This document shows positions 19,715-27,235 of a stretch of DNA of 64,000 bases, one piece after another (positions within the stretch are counted from its first letter, which is position 1; every line of letters begins with the position of its first letter). This DNA comes from Enterococcus sp. MMGLQ5-1. Its GTDB lineage: Bacteria; Bacillota; Bacilli; Lactobacillales; Streptococcaceae. The stretch is taken from the NCBI RefSeq assembly GCF_013155265.1, contig NZ_JABJXU010000004.1, positions 124,001 to 188,000 on the forward strand. Direction: 5' to 3'. The translations under genes were made by a program, and so were the position numbers. The notes beneath the pieces were generated by a model, which was not told the DNA's origin, did no database searches, and saw nothing but the letters and a program-made list of their open reading frames with translations.

Positions 19715-19906
19715 ATGCAAAAAATATTATTAGAAAATATATTGCCAATTACTGGTGGTATCTTTGGTTTAGTTTTGGCAATACTTTTTTTTACTTTTGG
19801 TTTTTTTAAAACAATTATAGTTATTATTTTGATTGTTCTAGGAGTGCTATTTGGTTTGTACGTTAAAAGAAGTGATTTACTGGGAAAATATTTTCCAGAT
19901 AAATAG
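19715..19906 (+). CDS. DUF2273 family small membrane protein
   Basis: A 63-aa protein with two adjacent membrane helices (residues ~8-28 and 31-49) and a short charged tail, matching DUF2273, found almost only in amaP/asp23 operons. A near-perfect AAGGAGAG precedes the ATG, and the gene starts 14 bp after amaP. It probably helps place the Asp23 complex at the membrane. Confidence 0.8.
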   Translation: MQKILLENILPITGGIFGLVLAILFFTFGFFKTIIVIILIVLGVLFGLYVKRSDLLGKYFPDK

Positions 19907-19940
19907 ATATTTTTAATATAAACAGAGGAGGATTATTAAC

Positions 19941-20480
19941 ATGGAAAAAACTAGTGGACAAGAAACAGCTTTAACAGGTGTAAAAGGTGAATTGACATTT
20001 GATGATAAAGTAATTCAAAAAATTATTGGCATTGCATTAGAGAGTATTGATGGTTTATTAGCAGTTGATGGTGGCTTTTTTTCTAACCTTACTGAAAGGT
20101 TGGTTAATACAGATAATGTAACCTCAGGAATTGACGTGGAAGTAGGGAAAAAGCAAGTTGCTGTAGATTTGGACATTGTCGCAGAATATGGTAAAAAAAT
20201 TGAAGATATTTATAGCGAAATAAAAAAAGTAATTGTAAAAGAGGTTAAATATATTACGAATCTTGAGGTTGTGGAAGTCAATGTTAAGGTTATTGATATC
20301 AAATCTAAAGAACAATACGAAAAGCAATCAGTTACTGTGCAAGATAAATTAGGTGATGCAGGTGAAAGTATCGCTGAGGTTACTTCAAAACAGGCTGAAA
20401 AAGTAAAGTCAACAGTTTCAAAAACAGCAGGTAAGGCTAAAGATAAAACGGAATCACAACTAGAACCTAGGGTTGAATAA
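19941..20480 (+). CDS. Asp23/Gls24 family envelope stress response protein
   Basis: A 179-aa abundant membrane-associated protein of the Asp23/Gls24 family. The core (residues 13-125) begins GELTFDDKVIQKIIGIALESIDGLLAVDGG and continues with the family's two alpha/beta repeats. The tail from ~130 is lysine- and alanine-rich and looks disordered. In Staphylococcus the protein forms a layer at the membrane held by AmaP; in Enterococcus Gls24 is linked to bile and general stress. GAGGAGG precedes the ATG. Confidence 0.9.
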   Translation: MEKTSGQETALTGVKGELTFDDKVIQKIIGIALESIDGLLAVDGGFFSNLTERLVNTDNVTSGIDVEVGKKQVAVDLDIVAEYGKKIEDIYSEIKKVIVKEVKYITNLEVVEVNVKVIDIKSKEQYEKQSVTVQDKLGDAGESIAEVTSKQAEKVKSTVSKTAGKAKDKTESQLEPRVE

Positions 20481-20517
20481 TTGATTCGAAAATTCTAGGG
20501 TAATTATCCATAGATCT

Positions 20518-20547
20518 AGACACTTCAAAAACGAAGTGTCTTTTTTT
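20518..20547 (+). terminator. Rho-independent terminator of the amaP-asp23 operon
   Basis: AGACACTTC pairs with GAAGTGTCT around a 6-base A-rich loop, followed by seven T, 38 bases after the asp23-family stop. Confidence 0.92.
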
Positions 20548-20703
20548 ATTAAATTCTACAATTTTTATTGCTGAATTTTTTTATTAAATTCACGAATTGC
20601 TTATCTATAATAATGAGATCAATCAATATTTGATTTCATTATTAAATTTATCTTTTAGACAGAAAAAATGTCTTAAGTTAATAAAAAACTCCTAATTTTT
20701 ACA

Positions 20704-20893
20704 TTTTAAACTTCATTTTTATAAATTTTCTTTATTTATAGGTATATCAAGATGTTCATTGATCTAAATTTTTAAAACTAACCAAAAAACTAACCAAGAA
20801 ATTAATTTTTATTGAGATTTTTTTAGAAGTATTTTTGTTATAATAAACATAAAATAAAGCTCATAATTTAAATAATTATGAGCTTTTATTGTG
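20704..20893. repeat. LXG-locus repeat, copy R2
   Basis: The second copy of the ~185-bp repeat, differing from R1 at a modest number of positions, with the hairpin AAGCTCATAATT...AATTATGAGCTT at its right end. It separates the amaP operon from the orphan immunity genes and ends their minus-strand transcripts. Confidence 0.85.
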
Positions 20894-20901
20894 TTGTATT
20901 A

Positions 20902-21046
20902 TTAAAATAATTGTTCAATAATTTGTTGAGCAACTTCTTTTTTATTATTTTTAAAAATTAATTCTTTCCCAAAAGATTTTTTTAAAATAATTGATATTTC
21001 TTTAGCCGATTCATCAGTAGAAATATTTTTCAATCGTATTATACAT
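20902..21046 (-). pseudogene. Internally deleted copy of the DUF1871 immunity gene
   Basis: The first bases (MYNTIEK) and the last ~40 codons (ending EVAQQIIEQLF) match the intact immunity gene at 41245-41493 almost base for base, but the middle ~100 bp are missing. The join lies in a short A-rich sequence found at both edges, and the deletion also shifts the frame. This is a decayed immunity gene left by an earlier copy of the same LXG locus. Confidence 0.85.
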
Positions 21047-21091
21047 TTTTATATTAATTATTTTAACAATCTAGTCATATTTAAGAATGTT

Positions 21092-21478
21092 TCAATGGTT
21101 ATAAAATATATCTATACTGCTTATATTACTTCTTGAATCGTATTCAGAAATGATTTTCCCCCATTTATAATCAGCATTGCTTTTAATATTGTTTTCATCT
21201 AATATTTTATCATGAATTATTTTCCTATTTTTTTCATTAGCTTTAGAAATATTTTGATTACAGTTAATAAGAGACACACTGTATAATTTTCTAGTTTTAA
21301 AAAATAAATTTACATAATAGTTATAATTATCTATTTTTTGTTTTTTATTTAAATATATTATTTTTATCCCATCTTGACCGTTATAATATACACTTTTTTT
21401 AAAGTCATCAAATGTGTATTCGGGATACACGATTAAATTTTCATTTATTATTAACTTTCCTGTTATGACGTTTAACAT
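21092..21478 (-). CDS. Orphan immunity-type protein, family A
   Basis: A 128-aa soluble protein I cannot assign to a named family. It is clearly related to the 121-aa protein at 22765-23130: both begin with a short strand, then (I/F)NxNxI(V/I)(Y/H)P, TxDEF(K/I)xS and NYY/NFY, and later a (Y)(K/A)WGxI motif and an aromatic C-terminus. It sits in the orphan LXG cassette 16 bp after the next immunity gene, starts at an ATG after AAGGAAAA, and is best read as one of several toxin-neutralising proteins without a nearby toxin. That role is inferred from context. Confidence 0.6.
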   Translation of the reverse strand: MLNVITGKLIINENLIVYPEYTFDDFKKSVYYNGQDGIKIIYLNKKQKIDNYNYYVNLFFKTRKLYSVSLINCNQNISKANEKNRKIIHDKILDENNIKSNADYKWGKIISEYDSRSNISSIDIFYNH

Positions 21479-21493
21479 TCTTTTTTCCTTAAT

Positions 21494-21838
21494 TTAGTTA
21501 GATAATTTGATTAAATTATTAATCCCACGATCCAATTCTTTATTTATTTCGTTTATAGGAGTGTCCACTATATCATACCAACTATATGATATTTTAGCTT
21601 GATTATTTTCAAATACAGCAATCTCAAAGGAAATAAATTCGTAAGGTGCATAAGTCGCTTTTTCAACTACTATTTCAGCTATACCTTGATTATTTTCAAA
21701 ATTAATGACAAGTCCATTGTCCTGATTACGTATAATATTTGAATTAATGTAATTATTGTTAAGATAATTCTGACTTTGGTCATACCATTTTAGGACAAAC
21801 GCTTTAATTTCTTGAAATTTTTTTTCTCTATCAATCAT
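21494..21838 (-). CDS. Orphan immunity-type protein, unknown family
   Basis: A ~114-aa acidic soluble protein beginning MIDREKKFQEIKAFVLKWYDQ, with alternating strand-like segments (NGLVINFENNQGIAEIVVEKATYAPYEFISFE split by short turns). I do not recognise the family. Several in-frame starts exist (21868, 21850, 21838). The last is chosen because the upstream codons contain the likely GGAGAAG site. It lies upstream of, and is probably co-transcribed with, the family A gene at 21092. Its location among LXG remnants suggests an immunity role. Confidence 0.5.
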   Translation of the reverse strand: MIDREKKFQEIKAFVLKWYDQSQNYLNNNYINSNIIRNQDNGLVINFENNQGIAEIVVEKATYAPYEFISFEIAVFENNQAKISYSWYDIVDTPINEINKELDRGINNLIKLSN

Positions 21839-21906
21839 ATTATTTACCATCTTCTCCAAAATCTTCATCTAACCAATTTATTTTTTTTACAATAATCATT
21901 ATTAAT

Positions 21907-22323
21907 TTAAATATTTAAATCTAATTCTTGAAATGTACTTTGAGTAGCCATTTCTACTAATTTTAAGCCAAATTGTTCAATTAAACCTATTTCACTATCA
22001 ATATAAAAGCAACATCTATGTTTTCTTTCGTCATTATCTGCTATTTCCATGTATACTTATATTTTTATTTTTCCAGTTTTATCTGTGGGTAAAAATTTTA
22101 ATGAGAATGCTGGAGTATAATTTCCATCTTTATTACCAAATTCAACATAACATGAATTAGTAAAATTATATGAAAATTCTTTAATTATTTTTCCATTATT
22201 TTCTAAATCTGTATCTTGAATATAACATAATTGATTTGCAAAAATAAATTTTGATGTTGCTTATATTCTCAATTCTAATAATCCATCATCTTCCCAATTT
22301 TTTGTAATTTTAATATTATTCAT
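21907..22323 (-). pseudogene. Immunity-type gene with two in-frame TAA stops
   Basis: From ATG (22321-22323) one frame stays coherent for 138 codons to a TAA at 21907-21909, interrupted only by two TAA codons. Each follows an ATA codon (...LELRI-stop-ATSKF... and ...KIKI-stop-VYMEI...). Both could be CAA (Gln) changed by a single C-to-T. The frame, start and length are otherwise preserved, so this is a recently inactivated gene. It is transcribed with the neighbouring immunity genes. The family is unknown. Confidence 0.75.
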
Positions 22324-22338
22324 AATATTCCTTTCATG

Positions 22339-22500
22339 CTATTTAAATTTAAAATCATCAAATACTCCAGTTTTTTTGTTATAAACATAATGGATACATA
22401 TCTGTTTTTTGTTCATAATCATTAATCGTTCTAGCCCATGCCATATTTTCTTGACTTGACATTGTAAAAGTACCTGTACTAGTATTAAAAGCTGTTTTAA
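22339..22500 (-). pseudogene. Scar of an LXG toxin gene (linker joined to a toxin tail)
   Basis: Bases 22416-22500 match, nearly base for base, codons of the intact LXG gene near 42255-42340: here FNTSTGTFTMSSQENMAWA, there FNASTGTFTMPSQENMAWA. Leftward the sequence diverges and, in a shifted frame, ends ...YVYNKKTGVFDDFKFK with a stop, a plausible toxin C-terminus. The whole LXG domain upstream and most of the toxin domain are gone. On its right it runs directly into repeat R3. Confidence 0.85.
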
Positions 22501-22676
22501 ACTTTTTTTTTATAAATTTGCTTTATTTATAGGTATATTAAGCTATTTATTGATTGAATTTTTAAAAAGTAGCCAATAAACTAACCAAGAAATTAATTTT
22601 TATTGAGATTATTTCAGGAGTATTTTGTTAGAAATATATATAAAATAAAGCCCATAATTTTAATTATGAGCTTTTA
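22494..22676. repeat. LXG-locus repeat, copy R3
   Basis: The third long copy of the repeat, overlapping the LXG scar by a few bases at GTTTTAA and ending in hairpin AAAGCCCATAATT/AATTATGAGCTTT. It shows somewhat more divergence than R1 versus R2 in its middle (a CTATTTATTGATTG segment replaces the R1/R2 version). Confidence 0.85.
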
Positions 22677-22764
22677 TTGTATTTGATTATCCAATAAAAA
22701 ATAGGTACACAGCAAAATAGACTATCTCATGTTTATTTTATTGATATTGTTCCATCTTACAATC

Positions 22765-23130
22765 TTACTTGTAATTAATAACAAGTAATGCAATATTTTC
22801 TCTTTTATTAAAAATTGATTTAATATTTCCCCACGCATAATCTTCTGATGAAGATAACTCTTTAACAAAATTATCATTAAATTTTTTGCGCATTTCTTCT
22901 GTGCTAATATTTTTATCAACACAATAAAATTGAATTTGAGAGATTTTTTTTTCTTTAAATAAAAAACCTAAGTAAAAATTATGATTATTTATAATATTTT
23001 CTTTTCTTATCCAAAAAAATCTAGATAAATCTTGTTTTTCATATAATGATGTTTTAATGAATTCATCTATTGTTAAATTAGGATGAATTATTATATTGTT
23101 ATTAATACTAAATCTTCCATTAAATTGCAT
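22765..23130 (-). CDS. Orphan immunity-type protein, family A paralogue
   Basis: A 121-aa protein related to the one at 21092-21478, sharing the INNNIIIHPNLTIDEF-type start, the HNFY segment and the YAWGNIKS motif. It starts at ATG 23130, directly after a GAGGTG site; a GTG nine bases upstream is less likely because it lies within that site. It stands alone between R3 and a hairpin-only repeat, one gene per repeat interval. It probably protects against a toxin no longer present in this strain. Confidence 0.6.
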   Translation of the reverse strand: MQFNGRFSINNNIIIHPNLTIDEFIKTSLYEKQDLSRFFWIRKENIINNHNFYLGFLFKEKKISQIQFYCVDKNISTEEMRKKFNDNFVKELSSSEDYAWGNIKSIFNKRENIALLVINYK

Positions 23131-23177
23131 ATTTATCACCTCAATTTTACATTTTGTACTGGAATAAGAATAAAATA

Positions 23178-23206
23178 AAGCCCGTAATCATAATAATTAT
23201 GGGCTT
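23178..23206 (-). terminator. Hairpin-only relative of the LXG repeat (R4)
   Basis: AAAGCCCGTAAT pairs with ATTATGGGCTTT with one bulge, preceded by AATAAAAT as in R1-R3. Only the terminator end of the repeat is present. It ends the gene at 23255 on the minus strand. Confidence 0.75.
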
Positions 23207-23254
23207 TTATTGGGTATTATTTATCGGAATTCAATTATTATTCTAATACTGAAA

Positions 23255-23689
23255 CTAAGATAAATTATTCATTTTTTCTTTATTATCAAGGTATTTTTTT
23301 AAAATAAAAAGTGAATTTTCTATATCCTCTAAATTTCTTCCTCGGGCGTATTCAAGTACTAAAGCATCTTCTGAAGATACATATGAGTATAACGGAGAAT
23401 ATCTATTTCCTTTGGAATCTGCATTATAGCCATCATTATTTTCTAAATGAACGTCAATTCCAAACGCTCCTCCCGGTCCATAATTCATCATTCCCTCAGT
23501 TCTTGTTTCACTGATTTGTAACGCAGTTTTTATTTCGTTATATTCTATATATAGAATGAAGTCATCATATTCCCCATAATAATTTTCTTCTATAATTTTA
23601 TATTGGTTTTTCAGAATAGACTTTAATCCTATTAGTAGATTTTTATAACCTAATGATTTTTTTATCTTTGCTGGGAATTTCAATATCAT
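23255..23689 (-). CDS. Orphan immunity-type protein, unknown family
   Basis: A 144-aa soluble protein with a perfect AAAGGAGG site just upstream. A basic N-terminus is followed by an acidic middle (YYGEYDDFILYIEYNEIK) and a distinctive GGAFGIDVHLEN segment. I do not recognise it. It lies in the same minus-strand series of cassette genes, upstream of the R4 hairpin, and is read as an immunity protein by position. A broken gene lies immediately upstream, possibly its former toxin. Confidence 0.5.
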   Translation of the reverse strand: MILKFPAKIKKSLGYKNLLIGLKSILKNQYKIIEENYYGEYDDFILYIEYNEIKTALQISETRTEGMMNYGPGGAFGIDVHLENNDGYNADSKGNRYSPLYSYVSSEDALVLEYARGRNLEDIENSLFILKKYLDNKEKMNNLS

Positions 23690-23702
23690 TTTCCTCCTTT
23701 AG

Positions 23703-24039
23703 ATAGCTATATCTCCTTTTCCTTCAAAGAATATTGGTACTTCATCTCCAAAATATAGAAACTGGAAGTCAAATATCCTTGCATTCCAATAATCTATATT
23801 TTCAATTTTTGTTTTTTATTTCCTCCATTTTACTCATATAATTCTCTTAAAAGTAAAATTATTCTTTATATAATCTATATTTTTTTGCCACTATTCAATA
23901 TTAGTAATGAAACTTATAAAACATATATATCATCATTTACTTTAAACTTATCTGCTTCCAAAACTACTAATTTCCTCCAAATTTCTAATATAACTCTTCC
24001 ACACCATTATATTGCTTTAACCAAGATTCTTCTTTGCAT
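23703..24039 (-). pseudogene. Fragmented gene upstream of the last orphan immunity gene
   Basis: Minus-strand scraps in different frames read WLKQYNGVEELY, then VLEADKFKVNDDIYVL, and finally IENIDYWNARIFDFQFLYFG..., ending just before the ribosome site of the gene at 23689. Together they look like one small protein gene decayed by several frameshifts and stops. Its relationship to toxin or immunity is unknown. Confidence 0.45.
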
Positions 24040-24152
24040 TCTATAATTAATGATTATTATAAGTTGTATTTTGTATAAAAATATTAACATCTTTATTATG
24101 CTATAGTTTTAATGTTGGGAGGTTTTATGAAAAAGAAAAAATTTTTTTTATT
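24040..24152 (+). pseudogene. Duplicate of the lipoprotein promoter and first codons, truncated
   Basis: About 110 bases, from ATAATTAATG through the ribosome site and MKKKK start, match 40727-40850 in front of the intact lipoprotein gene, with about ten differences. After the first dozen codons the similarity ends and the frame no longer encodes a lipobox. It marks the left edge of a ~16.6-kb accessory block. The next 140 bases carry no recognisable gene on the plus strand. Confidence 0.8.
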
Positions 24153-24292
24153 TCAAGTGATTGAAAATCTTTACTTTTCAAAATCCTTCATTAGCTTAAA
24201 GGAAGTTTTTTACCTGTATTTTATAACTCTTTATCAATTTTCCAATTTAAGTCCAAATCATCTTTCATTTTGCTATAAAAAAATTGTAATAA

Positions 24293-25252
24293 TTAATTAT
24301 ACCAAGCTCTCTTTATTAGCAAAGGTTTTTTTGCGACTGATATATGCATATCTTCTGATAGAAGAAAATCAAATGCTGCTTTTCCAATTTCATTTGGTAG
24401 AAAATCAATACTTGAAAATTTCATTAGTTCGCTGTAAGGAGTATTTCCTTCTCCAATAATTTTAAAATCTTTGTTGTGAGTAATACCAAGTTTTTTTAAG
24501 CCAGAAATTATACCGCTAGCAACCTCATCACCATTTGCGAAAATAAAATCGGGAACATTGCTTTTAGAAATTTTTGTCATTGCCCAATGATAACCATCAG
24601 AATATTCTGTTAATCCTGTAAAATAATTAACATCTTCTTTTGGTGTTCCAAAGTATTTATTATAACTATTAAACTTATCTAAAGTGCTCTTACTGAACTC
24701 TGGTTTATCCTTTGTCATAAAAATCACTTTGTTAGTACCTGTTTTTGAAATTTCTGAAAATAAATGACTATAAATTTTTTTTCGATCAGGATAAATTGTA
24801 GATAATTTTGAAATATTACTCTTTTCTGTACCAATAATCTTACCATCCAATTTAGTGGTTAATAGTTCCTCCAATTGTTTTGAATATTTAGTAATTATCA
24901 AACCATCAATTACTCTTTTTTCTAGAAGACTAAAGTATTCTTTTTCTTTATTTAATTTATGATACGTGGGTAAAAATAGTACCTGATAATCCATTTTAGT
25001 TGCTTGGTACAAAATACTGTTAGACAATTTATCATAACAAGAGTTATTGTAAGGTAGTGTTACGCCAATCGTGTTATTTTTTCCTTTGCTTAATTTAATT
25101 GCATTTCCATTAGGTATGTATCCAGTTTCTTCAATGACACGTTTTACTTTTTTTCTATTTTCTTCTGAAACATATTTTTCACCATTCATAACACGAGAAA
25201 CTGTTGATTTAGATACTCCAGCTTTTAAAGCAATTGATCGTATATTTTCCAT
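24293..25252 (-). CDS. LacI-family transcriptional repressor
   Basis: A 319-aa regulator. The LacI helix-turn-helix is at residues 4-30 (SIALKAGVSKSTVSRVMNG) with the hinge helix after YIPNGNAIKLSKG. A periplasmic-binding-protein-like effector domain follows and ends at the usual length. ATG 25252 is used because an AAAGGTGATC site sits upstream; a longer reading to 25282 runs into the operator region. It is transcribed away from the HAD gene, and a palindrome between the two promoters is its probable operator. The inducer is unknown, likely a sugar or sugar phosphate. Confidence 0.88.
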   Translation of the reverse strand: MENIRSIALKAGVSKSTVSRVMNGEKYVSEENRKKVKRVIEETGYIPNGNAIKLSKGKNNTIGVTLPYNNSCYDKLSNSILYQATKMDYQVLFLPTYHKLNKEKEYFSLLEKRVIDGLIITKYSKQLEELLTTKLDGKIIGTEKSNISKLSTIYPDRKKIYSHLFSEISKTGTNKVIFMTKDKPEFSKSTLDKFNSYNKYFGTPKEDVNYFTGLTEYSDGYHWAMTKISKSNVPDFIFANGDEVASGIISGLKKLGITHNKDFKIIGEGNTPYSELMKFSSIDFLPNEIGKAAFDFLLSEDMHISVAKKPLLIKRAWYN

Positions 25253-25275
25253 TTGATCACCTTTTAATATTTTTC

Positions 25276-25306
25276 TTGACATGGGACGCGTTCCATAAAA
25301 TATACT
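25276..25306 (+). promoter_or_regulatory. Promoter with LacI-type operator for the HAD gene
   Basis: A perfect -35 TTGACA (25276-25281) is followed immediately by the near-palindrome TGGGACGCGTTCCA (25282-25295; one base pair off symmetry, CG at the centre as in LacI-family sites) and then -10 TATACT (25301-25306). An operator between -35 and -10 would block RNA polymerase. Spacing is 19 bp, slightly long. Confidence 0.8.
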
Positions 25307-25329
25307 ACTATCGAAAGGTGGTAATTATA

Positions 25330-26154
25330 ATGGTGATAAAGATGATAGTAGTGGATATGGATGGTACATTCTTAAATGATAATAAACAATATAATCATGA
25401 CCGATTTAATCGTTTATTTAAAAAAATGGAAGCCTTGAAAATTAGATTTGTTGTCGCAAGTGGGAATCAATATTTCCAACTCCGTTCTTTTTTTCCAGAT
25501 ATTTATCAAAGTATAACATTTATCGCAGAAAATGGTGCAAATATCGTAATAGGAGATCAATCATTTTACAATGCTTCGTTGGCAAAGATGACTGTTACAA
25601 ATACTTTAAATTTATTGCAAGATTTGCAACCAATAAATTTAATTGTTTGTGGTAAAAATAGTGCATATATTTTAGAAGGAAGTACAAATGAACAGTTAGA
25701 TGTGGCAAAATTTTACTATCCAAAAATTAAAGTATTAGCTAGTTGGGAAAATTTGTATAATGAAAAAGACGATATATTAAAATTTGCACTTTCCTTTAAT
25801 GATAAGGATATAACTACCAAGCTAAAAATATTGAAAAATGTTTTAGGCAATACGTTAATTCCTGTTTCTAGTGGTCATGGTGATATTGATCTAATTGTAC
25901 CTGGTATTCATAAATACCATGGCCTACAATTATTAAGTAAAGAATGGCAGATTTCTGAGGATGAAATTGCTGCATTTGGTGATAGTGGTAATGATTTTGA
26001 AATGATTAAGTATATTAAACATAGTTTCGCAATGGAAAATGCTCAAACCGAAATTAAACAGGTTGCAAAAGAAACGATTGGTTCTAATAATTCTGAAAGT
26101 CTCCTTGATATAATTGAAAAAATCATAAATGAGGCGATCAAATGCGCACATTAA
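25330..26154 (+). CDS. HAD-superfamily hydrolase, Cof/YidA type
   Basis: A 274-aa phosphatase of the Cof subfamily. Motif I DMDGT (residues 9-13) carries the nucleophile, VVASGNQ is motif II, and GDSGNDFEMI in the C-terminal half is the metal-binding motif IV; the large cap domain lies between. Members dephosphorylate sugar phosphates, flavin precursors or other small metabolites. ATG 25330 follows GAAAGGTGG; a longer ORF back to 25234 covers the promoter and was rejected. It overlaps the next small gene by 13 bp and is probably repressed by the adjacent LacI protein. Confidence 0.88.
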   Translation: MVIKMIVVDMDGTFLNDNKQYNHDRFNRLFKKMEALKIRFVVASGNQYFQLRSFFPDIYQSITFIAENGANIVIGDQSFYNASLAKMTVTNTLNLLQDLQPINLIVCGKNSAYILEGSTNEQLDVAKFYYPKIKVLASWENLYNEKDDILKFALSFNDKDITTKLKILKNVLGNTLIPVSSGHGDIDLIVPGIHKYHGLQLLSKEWQISEDEIAAFGDSGNDFEMIKYIKHSFAMENAQTEIKQVAKETIGSNNSESLLDIIEKIINEAIKCAH

Positions 26155-26390
26155 TTGAAGTTACAGATCATCTACGATTAGATTATTATTTTGTTGATCT
26201 AACTGTCAGACAAAATATATTAATTATAAAATCATTAAGAGGACTAGTTAAAACTTTATCAGCAGAAATCCCTTTAGATAGAATTGAAATTTTACAATAT
26301 AAAAAAAATGAAAGATATTCATTCATTTATGAAGGTATTACTTATACGATAGTTGACTACGGTAACGGTGTATTGAAAAACTTTCCATAA
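26142..26390 (+). CDS. Small protein of unknown function
   Basis: An 82-aa protein I do not recognise, translationally coupled to the HAD gene by a 13-bp overlap. It contains several strand-like segments (NILIIKSLRGLVKTL, IPLDRIEILQYKK, YSFIYEGITYTIVDYG) compatible with a small beta-barrel such as a PH-like fold. Under the LacI operator it should be co-regulated with the hydrolase. Confidence 0.6.
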   Translation: MRTLIEVTDHLRLDYYFVDLTVRQNILIIKSLRGLVKTLSAEIPLDRIEILQYKKNERYSFIYEGITYTIVDYGNGVLKNFP

Positions 26391-26464
26391 ATTAAGCGTT
26401 TTGTTAATATGAATTTAATATTATCATGAATTACTTCGAAGAATTATAATTGTAACAATTAACA

Positions 26465-27199
26465 TGTAAAGGGCCATATTAAAATGTAGGAAAAAGGCCA
26501 ACGAAAATGTAGGCTCATTTAAAATCTGATATCCTTTGTCATGAACCCATTCAAGGAGAGTGAAACATGAGAAAAGATGTCTTAGAAGGAGTCCTGCTAC
26601 ACATTCTGAACGAAATCCAACCTAATTTTGCAGCCCTCGCAAAACAATATAATTGTGACTATCGAACAGTAAAACGATATTATGATGCAGGTATGGCCAA
26701 TAATTTAGATCAACTTAGAGAAAGAAGAATTACCGTTCCTCCGCTGCTTCTCGGATTTGAAGAAATTATTCGAGATAAACTAGAATTGAAAAATTGCGTT
26801 TTTTCTTTAACATAAATCTTTCTCACTCCCTTTTCTCTATTAATTATAGTAATAAGCCACAAGACAATTGATAATGATAATCACTATCAATTAAGGAATA
26901 TAGAAATTCTTTTTATAAAAGTCAATCCATTATTAATAATAAATTGACTTTTTCAACTAAAATTTTAGCAATAAAACTAGCTATGAATAAAAAACAATTG
27001 TGAAATATTTAATTATATTTTCTATAATTTAGAGAAAATTTTAATAATCTACAAAAAAAATCTCATTTTTACAAGCTTTTGACTATTGTAAAAAACATCA
27101 AACTAAACTCGTAATTTCTCACATTAATCATACCAATTAGAGAACAGAGAATAGCAATTATATTGGCCTTTTTCCTACATTTTAATATAGCCCTTTACA
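26465..27199. mobile_element. IS21-family-derived element with intact ends and truncated istA
   Basis: The two ends are 36-bp inverted repeats differing at one base. Each begins TGTAAAGGGC and includes AAAATGTAGGAAAAAGGCC (26465-26500 and 27164-27199). A second AAAATGTAGG motif follows inside the left end, as in the multiple terminal repeats of IS21-like elements. Inside is only the N-terminal part of istA and an AT-rich filler; istB is absent. It therefore cannot move by itself but could be mobilised by a related transposase. No clear target duplication is seen. Confidence 0.85.
26567..26815 (+). pseudogene. Truncated IS21-family transposase IstA
   Basis: An 82-aa ORF with the N-terminal helix-turn-helix of IstA (LAKQYNCDYRTVKRYYDAG). 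It stops after REEIIRDKLE-like sequence where the DDE catalytic domain should begin. Full IstA proteins are several hundred residues long, so all catalytic residues are missing. AAGGAGAG precedes the ATG. The product could still bind element ends. Confidence 0.8.
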
Positions 27200-27235
27200 A
27201 TTTAATGATTCAAACAATATTAGTGATATCTATTT

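Noticed and set aside
18573-23206. CRISPR array suggested by regularly placed repeats
   Set aside because: Repeats are ~185 bp, widely and unevenly spaced, separated by genes, and end in terminators; no cas genes are present.
24127-24459. Plus-strand ORF following the duplicated lipoprotein start as a real gene
   Set aside because: After the first dozen codons it loses all lipoprotein similarity and overlaps the 3' end of the LacI gene on the other strand; read as a truncated duplicate.
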